Of a DNA stretch of 64,000 nt, positions 38,368 through 47,700 are shown piece after piece. The DNA comes from Microplitis mediator. Taxonomy: Eukaryota > Arthropoda > Insecta > Hymenoptera > Braconidae. Position 1 is the stretch's first letter; every line of letters starts with the position of its first letter. The position numbers and the translations under genes are program-made. Under the pieces are notes generated by a model that saw nothing but the letters and a program-made list of their open reading frames with translations, had not been told where the DNA came from and made no database searches. The stretch lies in contig NC_079970.1 in the NCBI RefSeq assembly GCF_029852145.1, positions 7,378,001 through 7,442,000 on the forward strand, read 5' to 3'.

Positions 38368-38625
38368 TGTAACGAATGTGAAACTGATCTTTAAAATTTT
38401 TGAATAGTTAGAAAACAAATGCCTTCTTCTCTTGTTTTATAGATGCGCGACTAAAGTCAGTCAGTCTTATATTGACAACTAAACAGCAAACATCTGTATT
38501 CAATAAACTATATCGTTGATTGCCTTTCTTTTACTGCTGTTAATTATGGTGTTGTTATTTCTAATTTAAGTGTGTTATTATTGTAGTGTATAAGTGATAT
38601 AAAATATAAGTTACCAGTTACTACA
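38368..38625 (+). mobile_element. Probable solo LTR
   Basis: 258 bp bounded by TG...CA (TGTAACGAATG...GTTACTACA), flanked by ATAT on both sides (38364-38367 and 38626-38629), with a late ATTCAATAAA-type signal near 38498. Its first 75 bp reappear inverted at 60991-61066. The 4-bp duplication is low complexity, so the LTR call is tentative. Confidence 0.45.
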
Positions 38626-38814
38626 ATATTTGTTTATAATGAATATATAAATGATCGTGTTTTTTCATTAAAGACAATGAGCATATTTGTTTATAGAAAA
38701 AAACAACGCAGCTTATGTAGATAGCGTGACAATTGAAAAAAAAAAAAAGATTTTTTTTTAATTATACAAATTAAAAAATATAAGTATGCCTACTCTAAGA
38801 ATCATAGGGTGTTC

Positions 38815-38945
38815 AAAAAATTTTGTGAGATTGAAATTCCACAGGGTGTAGTGGACATTAACACAACGCAGTGCTGGTCCTTCGGTCGTAGCTACACTTC
38901 TACATGCCCGGCTGTGAATAACGTGATATATGCTTTGGGCGACGA
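38815..38945 (-). ncRNA. Candidate Pol III small RNA, about 130 nt (copy 2)
   Basis: A diverged paralogue of 6690-6810 on the other strand. Reading the minus strand, TATA (38974-38963) is followed after about 20-30 bp by the body, ending at T6 (38820-38815). The outer stem GTGTAG/CTACAC (38897-38892 with 38851-38846) is kept, as are GTAGAAGTGTAGCTACG and TCTCACAAAA before the T run, while loop sequence differs. The upstream promoter-like block is also kept. The 5' end is approximate. Neither copy overlaps a protein gene. Confidence 0.45.
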
Positions 38946-38962
38946 AAAGAGATAGTAAAAAA

Positions 38963-39036
38963 CTTTTATATATACTCTTCAACTATGAGAAGAAGCATTT
39001 GCGAGAAAACTAAAATTTTCTGCCACCTAGTGGTAG
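38963..39036 (-). promoter_or_regulatory. Putative Pol III promoter and CTCF-like motif of copy 2
   Basis: On the minus strand: CTACCACTAGGTGGCAG (39036-39020), which closely fits the animal CTCF core consensus; TCTCGCAAATGCTTCTTCTC; then TATATATAAAAG (38974-38963). Order and the PSE-to-TATA distance equal those at 6608-6677. Confidence 0.5.
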
Positions 39037-39413
39037 TGCCTAACAAATTTATCATTTTTCAATTTCCGATTACATTCCGAAATTCAGATTTCTAAATCAA
39101 TATTGAAAATTTATTTAAATACTCAGAAAAATATAAGTCACATTTACAAAGACTAATTGCACAAGCAAATTTAATTGTTTGAAAACAAAGTTTTGAATGA
39201 CAATATCATAAAATGTAATGGTTTCAATTATTTTTGAATGGACAAATTTTTTTCAGAAACTTTTTTCTTTATTCACACTGAATAATGTTTTAAAGACAAA
39301 ATATTTTCTGAATTCTAAGTTTATTTTTTTATTTTTACTATATTATTTAAGACAATAAATGAAGAATATTTTATTCTTCTCAATTACAATTATAAGAAAT
39401 ATTTTTTACGCTG

Positions 39414-39900
39414 TCAGAAGAAAAAAAATTTCTTCTGACAACTAAATTTAAGTTATGACAACAAAATGATTTGATTGGCCATACAATCGAATTGATTACC
39501 TGTAGAACTTATAAAGTAGTCATTATGAAATATATAAGTGAGCCGTAGAGAATGAATTATTAATAATAATTAAATAATTTATTTTTTAGACACGTTCTTT
39601 TTTGTTGTACCGGCAACTTTTCCGATTGATGCTTCAAGTTCGGAATATAAAACTTCTGAAATAAGTTTCTTACCAGGGACACTACAAGTGGTGGGCGCGA
39701 TCTAGTGGCGAGCACCGAACTACGCCCGTTGTTGTTGTCTAGCATAGTGACAACTGCCGTTTCTGATAGTAAATATTTATTAGGTTCAAATATATATTTA
39801 TTAACTTCGAACCAATACATATATTTATTCTAAATTAAAATATTTTTTTGTGTCTCAGTAATATTTATTAGAGTTAACATAATGAAACTTTGCGTTAATA
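39414..39900. repeat. Dispersed repeat, inverted relative of 50850-51810
   Basis: Shared blocks: TTGTCAGAAGAAA-type end, GTTATGACAACAAAAT, GATTACCTGTAGA, AGTTTCTTACCAGGGACACT, GATCTAGTGGCGAGCAC and GAGTTAACATAAT. The order is kept but inverted. The (39656-39740) segment carries one arm of the hairpin that is complete in the other copy. Confidence 0.65.
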
Positions 39901-40355
39901 TTTGGGTTTGTTGGCACTATTAAATAATTTAGTTGTCTATCGAATAAATATTTTCTTAACTTTACCAAATGATATTATTATCTTAGAGAGAGAGAAATAT
40001 TAACGTCAACCAAATAGAGTCTATTAAATCATTTGTTAAAAAAGACAAAATAGATTATGTTGATGTAATAAAATTAATACGTGAGAAGATTTTTATTAGT
40101 AGTTTTCAATAAAAAGTTTTCAGTAACCTGTAGCTGCCTCAAGGCTTTTCGTTTCAACCAACCCTTTGAGTTCAAATTTTTGAGCTCCGAAATTAAATTT
40201 TCCAAATTTAAAAAAAATACGAAATCTTGATGTTTGAATGAGAGCTTGATAAAAGAGGGCACCTAAAACAACATAATTTATCATCTGATGGTAGTCGAAA
40301 TGTTGATAAGCAAGTTATCTATTGTTACCACGATTATAAGTTTTTGTTTGAGAAT

Positions 40356-40693
40356 CCCTGATAGCCAAGTTGCCCGCAACTTGTCGACAATCTACTGCCG
40401 CAACCTGTCGCCAAGTTGGCCGCAAAAGTCAGCATTTCCATAAGTTGACGGCAAATTTCCGAGCAACTTGTCGACAACTTTCAGCTCGTGTAACTGTTGC
40501 CGACAACTTGGCTACAAGTTGCTCAGAAACTTGGTGACAGGTTGCGGCAGTAGATTGTCGCCAAGTTGCTGAGCAACTTGTAGCCAAGTTGTCGGCAACA
40601 GTTACACAAGCTGAAAGTTGTCGAAAACTTGTCCTCAAGTTGGTCGTAACTCAGGTACACCAACTTTCTGATCGGAAACTCTGGCTATCAGGG
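40356..40693. mobile_element. CCCTGAT-ended palindromic element made of CAAGTTG words
   Basis: CCCTGATAGCCAAGTTG (40356) mirrors CTCTGGCTATCAGGG (to 40693). The interior reiterates CAACTTG(T)CG, GCCAAGTTG and CTGCCGCAACCTGTCG in both orientations. The minus-strand ORF here is a by-product. Ends resemble those at 53490, 53737 and 60134. Confidence 0.75.
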
Positions 40694-40844
40694 AAAAAGA
40701 GAGAAAGATATAAGTTTGTAAACAAAAAATAAGTCACGTGCTCGGATATTGATATTATTTGTATTTTGTCGATTAATATTGTTTATTGCATTGTTATATT
40801 TATCAACATTTTTAAATATCAAGTATAAATAGAAATAATTAAAA

Positions 40845-43200
40845 ATGAATGAGTATGAAGAATTATTAAAATGGTATCCTCAATTAATATTAACATCTGA
40901 AAACCCGTTCACGATGCACGGCTTATTAAATATTAATAGTAATTACCAGATTGAAATAAAATTAAAAGTACCTAAATATCCATTATTCAAACACGCCACT
41001 ATTTATTTTGGTAATAAAATATCATCAGTGTATGCTACCGATTTTAGTAAAAAAGTCAACGATTTATTACGCAGTAATAATTCTATTCTGTCTTTTTTAA
41101 GTCAATTACAGAAGTTAATGGTAATTAATTTTTACTTTATTAATCATTAATAAATTCAATTTAATTATTTTTTATTATTTTCATTAGGACACGATCATCA
41201 AAGAAAAATACAATGAGACTGCTATTGATGTTGAGTGGTGGGATAACTATAATTTAGAAGAATTAAAAACCGCTCTTTTAATTCCAGTAAGTTAAAAATT
41301 TTTATGATTCTGAAGTTAGCCGACGTCTAATAATTTTTATATTTTTTTCAAAACAATGAATTTAAAAAAAATATTGCATCTATAGATTTTTTAATTTTCT
41401 ACATGTGCATTTTTTTGTTTTCTTGTTTTTTTTTTGTGACTGATTGTTGAGAAATTATTCTGAAAATTCTTAATCGTCTACTAATTTCAGGATCATAAAT
41501 TTTTGATAATATTTGATTACTTATTTAAAAAAAAAAAAAAATTTTTACAGGGTGTCAGCATTTCTGCTAGCAGTGGTTTAGATATAATTAAATTAACGTA
41601 CAAAGATATTTCTATAAAATTAAAACAAAACAAATCGTACAATAATCCGTGGATTTTATTATCGTCTGATTTGCCTGAGTTAAGAAATCATCCAGCTCTT
41701 GATACCTGTATATCTACATTAACTGAAGCTGCAGAGACTCTTAAATCAAGAGTTGATTCATTAGAAAATATTTTGATTGACTTAAAAGATATTGACGAGT
41801 TAGTTTAAATTATTTATTTATTTTATTAGTTAATTCAGCGAACAAAAAAATTCTAATTTTGATTTTGTTTATAGGAATTGCTGGGTAATTGATCCCGTTA
41901 AACCAAAACCATACCACCTGTACAGAAGAATTTATTTAAATCAAGCTCTGTCGCTTTTAATAACTCCAGATCCGTCTTGTCCTGAACGATTACAAGAAAT
42001 AAAAGTACTTGGGAGTGATAATGAAGTTGCCAAATGTCAAGATATCATAACCGAAAATTTGGAAGTAATGAATCTTTTTTTTATTTATATATATTTGTTT
42101 AATTAAATGCTTATTTTTATGTATCTGTTGTTTGTTTTTTGACAGAAATGGTCTGGTGATAGAACGATTATTGAAAATCTATTGGATTTATTAGATATCG
42201 ACGAATTACCACGACCACCAGATGAAAACAGTGCAGTACAACCAAATGATGGCATTGTTGATGATCAAGAATGCTGTATTTGTTTTTCAATGGAATCAGA
42301 AAATGGTGACGTGCCATCGGAAGTGTGTAATAATGAAAAATGTCGACGTTACTTTCATACTACTTGTCTTCTTCAGGTAATTTAATATTTTATTAAAGAG
42401 TCATTTTGGATTAAATCTTTTATTTGCATATTTTAAAATTATAGTTTGTAGTATAAGGTAAGAGATCCAGTACCCGATCTGGGAACCAGTACATGGAGTG
42501 ATCGGGTATAAGGTCTTTTATTTGATTTATTTATTTTTTTATGAATATAAGGAAAACTATGATTTGAATGTAGAAACATATTTAATTATAATTAAACTTT
42601 GACGTTTTTGACTAAGGAAAAAAAAAAAACGATTAATTACTTAGAAGATTTTTAATATTTGAGTGAATAACCGGAAGAGATCCACCAAAAAAATCCATGT
42701 CCGCATTGAACTCTTTGACTTGGTCAGCTATTCTATTGTACGGTAAATTAATTACGTAGTTTTTATTAAATCTTAGCGTGTTAATTCTTCGATTGCTCCT
42801 GAGACACGGTTTATTACAGACTATACCAAAGCCTCTTAGTCTTAGTCCATTGATGATTTTATAGAAGATCAGGTCATTTTATATAAAAAATGAAAGTAAT
42901 TATTGCAAGATTTGAATTAATAATTAAATCATTTAATATGAAGTAAAATATCTAACTATTGGCTGTCAAATTTATCTAATTATTCACTTCACTTCACTTC
43001 TCATGGCATTTTTAAAACGTCAGCCATTTAATCCAGAATGACCGTTCAATTAAAAAAATTTTAATAAACTATCTAACATAAAAGAATTTATTTTCTAGTG
43101 GTTGCAAGTCGTCGCAGGCAATCAAATTCTTTTCGACCGCATCCATGGCTTCTGTCCAAACTGCAGTACAAATATATCATGCGCTATTGTAAGTAACTGA
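40845..43200 (+). CDS. FANCL: FANCL, Fanconi anaemia E3 ubiquitin ligase
   Basis: Six exons: 40845-41120, 41188-41286, 41551-41798, 41875-42064, 42146-42376, 43099-43200, giving 381 aa (family about 375). In other animals FANCL, with the E2 UBE2T, monoubiquitinates FANCD2/FANCI during crosslink repair. The N-terminal ELF region starts MNEYEELLKWYPQL. The central double-RWD (URD) part contains KYNETAIDVEWWDN and the conserved-type EIDE-x-W turn here read DIDENCWVIDPVKP. The C-terminal RING variant has ligands CCIC, VCNNEKC, FHTTC and CPNC, a C4HC3 pattern. The last codons CAIVSN overlap a gtaagt donor consensus at 43189, so a further exon is possible. Intron 2 contains a fold-back element and the last intron a retrotransposon relic. 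Confidence 0.93.
41304..41496. mobile_element. Short fold-back element, ATGATCCTGAAGTTAAC family, copy 3
   Basis: It fills most of FANCL intron 2 (41287-41550). The left end atgattctgaagttagc (41304) mirrors ctaatttcaggatcat (to 41496). Confidence 0.75.
42633..42875 (-). mobile_element. Non-LTR retrotransposon relic in FANCL intron 5
   Basis: The minus strand has about 80 uninterrupted codons ending in stop: DLIFYKIINGLRLRGFGIVC, then LRSNRRINTLRFNKNYV, NLPYNRIADQ and a tail ending NLLSN. DLIFYKIINGL followed by an Arg-rich step is typical of the C-terminus of insect non-LTR reverse transcriptases. It is homologous to 1751-1986. It is 5'-truncated, antisense to FANCL and not a gene. Confidence 0.75.
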
Positions 43201-43223
43201 TGAGCGAAACCAAAATACACATA

Positions 43224-43242
43224 TATTTATTTATTTATTTAT
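43224..43242 (-). terminator. Poly(A) signals directly after the CYB5RL stop
   Basis: The minus strand reads repeated ATAAATAAATAAATA just after the TGA at 43245-43243, so AATAAA hexamers begin within a few bases of the stop. A very short 3' UTR is likely. FANCL has no such signal before its neighbour's coding exon. Confidence 0.5.
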
Positions 43243-44166
43243 TCATTTGAAGACATAATAATTTAAGAAATTACATTCTGAAACCCATCGTTCAAGCGAT
43301 TCATTGAACTCTTCCGTACCACAAATTAAAACTAAAGTATCATCAGCTAAATAGTTTTCTAAAATACATTTACAAATTCTTTCATTAATTCTTCCTTGTT
43401 TGATATCAATACCATTGAGATTTATACTTGTTCCTGTAATGAAAAATTATTTTAATTATTTAATATAAGAAATTGTCATGTTATATTTATTAATACCTTC
43501 TGTTAAATAAAGAGTACACTGAACATTCCAGTAGTCAGTAAATAATTTAAGTTTTTTTTTCATCGGTACCAGATCTAATGATCTAAATCCAGCAGTTAAA
43601 AAAACACGTGTTTCATCTTCCTCGTCATCAACAATTGATTTAATAATCGGTGAAAAAACAGCTAGACCACTACCAATACTAAACATAATAATATTTTTAA
43701 ATTTATTACGCGCGTAAATAAAATCTTCATACGGCCCTCGAACTTTAATCACCTCACCGATCTCCAAATTTTTTAATCTCTGCGTATTTACACCATCAGC
43801 ATAAATTCTAATCAACAATTTAATCGTACTATCAGTCCATGATATCGGAGTGAATGGTTTTGACCATTTTAAATAATTTATTACAACATATTGCCCTGGA
43901 TTTAATATTATCCGTCCATTTTTCGGCTCTTGTTCATCATAATTATAATTGAGTACCAATTTTATGTAATCATTATTTACATGTTTTAATTTAATAACTT
44001 TAAATAATTTATATACTAGGGGTTCTAATAAATTTTTATTATTTAAATTTAATTTTTTTAACTCCCATTGTTTTAATAATTTTTTGTGGACGTCAAATAT
44101 ACATGGGTTGCATGAATTACCACAGCAGTCTTCTTCCTTTGGAGATTGAGGTCGATTTGATAACAT
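43243..44166 (-). CDS. CYB5RL: NADH-cytochrome b5 reductase-like flavoprotein (CYB5RL type)
   Basis: Two exons, 43497-44166 and 43243-43433, joined within one Gly codon (g|ga), giving 286 aa. Residues about 10-35 form an oxidoreductase-like N-terminal motif (EEDCCGNSCNPCIFDVHKK). Next comes an FAD-binding beta-barrel with NPGQYVVINY and KPFTPISW, then an NADH-binding half with GSGLAVFSPIIKSIV and, in exon 2, LICGTEEFNESL and a C-terminal YYVF. In classical b5 reductases the FAD motif is RxY[TS]xxS and the nucleotide motif GxGxxP; here Arg and Tyr are Lys and Phe, and the Pro is absent. Electron transfer from NADH to a haem or other acceptor is inferred from family only. Divergent from SLC46 gene A (616 bp apart) and convergent with FANCL. 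Confidence 0.88.
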
Positions 44167-44782
44167 TTTTTATTTTTTTTCTATCAACTGTAGAGCAAAA
44201 AAAATGTATGTTTGTAAATAGAAACCAGCTGTTGATGATTTGACATATATACAATTTCCTTTGTAATCGTATATGTATATATATTATATAAAATGAAATC
44301 TAATAAATAAAACTTCAAATTTTCAAATTTTTGAATTTTACATTGATCTCATTAATTATAATTATTTCATTTTTACATTAATTAGATTTAAATTAGTGAG
44401 TAAAATATAAAATAAAGAGGTTAAGTTATTTTGTCAGAGAGATAATCAATGACCTTGATGAAGATTCCATATACTTGTATTTAAAAATGATTAAAAATAA
44501 TGACAGCGCAAAAAATAAATAAAATAATCAGACGTAAAACAAAGAAAATAGCTTATCTTATTGTGAAATACTAATAGCAGCAATTATTAAATTACTGTAG
44601 ACTAGTTGACAGTTGCTGAGCAACTGTCTGTGTTATTGTTAAATATATATGAATATATTTAAACGACGTATTCAATATTTATACAATTTTATGAATTTTG
44701 TTAAAATTACACGTGTAACCTGTACTGGTAATTTTTCCAAGCATATCGTTTGATCATTAATATTTTAAGTAATTAATTAATT
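44167..44782. other. Divergent promoter region between CYB5RL and SLC46 gene A
   Basis: 616 bp, AT-rich, with no repeat or RNA gene recognised. It presumably contains both 5' UTRs. Confidence 0.5.
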
Positions 44783-47700
44783 ATGGATAATGAATGTGTT
44801 CGTTCGGTGAAAAGTGGATGGAGACGTTTTACATTGATGGAACCACCGCTTTTTTTACTATTATTGGCTTATGGAATGACAGGTATTTATTTATTAACAA
44901 AAAACTATGCATGGATTTTTAAAAAATATGATACTGAAAGTAGCAGACCTGAAATTTGTTTTTTTTTATAAAAAAATGTGAGTGTGAATGTTGCAGGCAT
45001 GACACATTTCATAAATTTTAAATAAATGAATGAAAATAATGAAATTTAAAAAAATGCGCGTACTAATTTTTCATAAATCTAAATATGAATTTTTTAATTT
45101 TTATTCTACTTACGTTTTATTTATATGAGTGTGAATGTAGCAGACATCAGACAAATTTAAAATTATAAATAAATAGAGTAAATAATGTAAAAAATAATAT
45201 TTATAAAAAATGCACTTGTTAATTTCAAAATTTTTTAAATGCGCATTTTTTAAAAATTTTATTTTTTTAATTATTTAGTCTATTTATTAATAATTTAAAT
45301 TTGTCTGACGTCTGCTACATTCACACTCATTTATTTATTTATTCTAAAATTTCAAAAATTTCCACTTGTCATTGACATTCACACTCATAAAAAAGTTACT
45401 TGTTGTCAGAAAAAATTGTTTGAAAATAGGGTAGAAGGAGCATTTGTGGCCATTGCTTTATTGTTGGACCTTTAATATTCTAATTTAATTAATGAAAAAG
45501 TATAAAAACAAATTTTCATTCTAATACAGTAAAAAAAATTTTCTCTGAACGAATTAAAAAAAATTAATTCACTGCGTACATTACGTGTTATTTTATTAAA
45601 ATTTTTTAAGTGGCCAAAACCGGTGTGAATGGAGAAGATATGAGACAATTTTTAAATCTTAAATAAATAAATGAATTAAAATAACGAAATTTAAAAAAAT
45701 GCGCGTACTGATTTTTCATAAATCTAAATATGAATTTTTTAATTTTTATTCTACTTACTTTTTATTTATATGAGTGTGAATGTAGCAGACATCAGACAAA
45801 TTTAAAATTATAAATAAATAGAGTAAATAATGTAAAAAATAATATTTATAAAAAATGCACTTGTTAATTTCAAATTTTTTTAAATGCGCATTTTTTAAAA
45901 ATTTTATTTTTTAAATTATTTACTCTATTTATTTATAATTTTAAATTTGTCTTATATCTGCTACATTTACACTCATTTTATTTATTTATTTTGAAATTTC
46001 AAAAATTTCCACTTGTCATTTGCATTCACACTCATACACTGTAAAAAATTCGCGGAGTGAATGCGGATTAAATCCGGAGTGAATGCGGAGTGAATGCGGA
46101 GTGAATGAATTTTTAATTATTCACTCCCCTCGGAGTGAAATTCACTCCGCAGGGGAGTTTTCGCGGAGTAGATAATTTTTTATTAATTTAATCTCTCCGG
46201 AGTGAAATTCACTCCGGAGCGGAGTTTTGAAAATATTATTAATAAAAATAACTCCACTCAATAAAATTGAAGTAAAAATTCGCGTATTACATTATTGATC
46301 AGCTGATATGCACACACATACGCACATACATATTTAGGCACACACGCGCACTCGCACACACACGCACGCACAAATTTGCACACAAGCACACAATCGAACA
46401 CACACGCACAAATTTGCACACACGCACACATTTGCACACAAGCACACATTTGCATACACGCACAAATTTGCACACACGCACACATTTTCACACACGCACA
46501 ACTTGCACACACGCACACATTTGCACAGACGCACGAATTTGCACACACGCACACATTTGCACACAAGCACACATTTGCATACACGCACAAATTTGCACAC
46601 ACGCACACATTTTCACACACGCACAAATTTGCACACACGCACACATTTGCACACAATCGAACACACATGCACACATTTTCACACATTTGCACAGACGCAC
46701 AAATTTGCACACACGCACACATTTGCACAGACGCACAAATTTGCACACACGCACACATTTGCACACACGCACAAATTTGGACACACGCACAAATTTGCAC
46801 ACACGCACACATTTGCACACACGCACGAATTTGCACTCGTACACACACACACACACACACACATTGTTTAGCAGTTTAATATAAATTAGTATAAATTTAT
46901 TTAAGTATTAAAACTCCGGACCGGAGTGAATTGGGAGTGAAATAAAATCCGCGTCACTCCGAGATCACTCCGCTAAAAAAAAACTCCCAATTCACTCCGC
47001 ATGCGGAGTGATTTTTTTCAAAACTCCGGAACTCCGAGTGGCGGAGTGAATGCGGGGTGAATTCGGATTTAATTTCACTCCGAATTCACTCCGGATTCAC
47101 TCCGGATTTTTTACAGTGTAAAAAAGTTACTTGTTGTCAGAAAAAATTATTTGAAAATAGGGTCGAAGGAGCATTTGTGGCCATTGCTCTATTTTTGGAC
47201 CTTTAATATTCTATTTTAATTAACGAAAGGGTATAAAAAAAAAATTATCTTTGAACGAATTAAAAGAATTAATTCACTGCGTACATTACGTATTACTTGA
47301 TTAAAATTTTTTAAGTGGCCAAAACCGGTGTGGATGGAGCAGATATGGGACAATTTCTAAATCTTAAATAAATTAATTAAAATAATGAAATTTAAATAAA
47401 AAGTGCGTACTGATTTTTCAATTGTTTAAATACGTATTTTTTAATTTTTATTATTTATTCATTTAAAAATTTAAAAAATTGCCAGCTACATCCACCATTG
47501 AAAATATGTAGGCTAAAATTTTCAAATTGTTTGTATGCATTTTTTTCAATTAATATTGAATATTATTTATTTCGTTAAAAGTAACTACACATAGCCAAAA
47601 CAAGGGTTCATTTTGTCAATGTCTGTACAATAAATATATGCCTGAAGATCGGAACGCTTAGTGAGCAACAAATATCAAAAATATTTGTGTAAAATTTGAC

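Larger units (their letters stand above)
37118..40844. other. Divergent intergenic region between tweek and FANCL
   Basis: It should hold both promoters. Seen: a GAT/GATGATG-rich stretch just upstream of the tweek start (37118-37215, probable 5' UTR), AT-rich sequence with no features to 38367, a probable solo LTR, a candidate small RNA gene, a dispersed repeat and a fold-back element. No protein gene was found. Confidence 0.6.
45002..47500. repeat. Tandem duplication inside intron 1 of gene A
   Basis: Unit 1 (about 45002-45647) and unit 2 (about 45648-47346) align along their length: AAATGCGCGTACT, TGAGTGTGAATGTAGCAGAC, TCCACTTGTCATT and GTTACTTGTTGTCAGAAAAA all recur in order. A third partial unit begins at about 47347. 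Unit 2 is longer only because of the MITE at 46037-47118. The unit is non-coding and itself contains inverted AAATGCGCATTTTT-like arms. Confidence 0.85.

Noticed and set aside
37118..40844. Integrated bracovirus or other viral segment in the intergenic region
   Set aside because: No viral gene, circle-junction motif or virus-like ORF is visible; the content is short repeats.
46258..46884. Six overlapping ORFs of 60-200 codons on both strands
   Set aside because: All lie in an 18-bp CA-rich minisatellite. The reading frames are open only because the period is a multiple of three, and the peptides are simple Cys/Val or His/Thr repeats.
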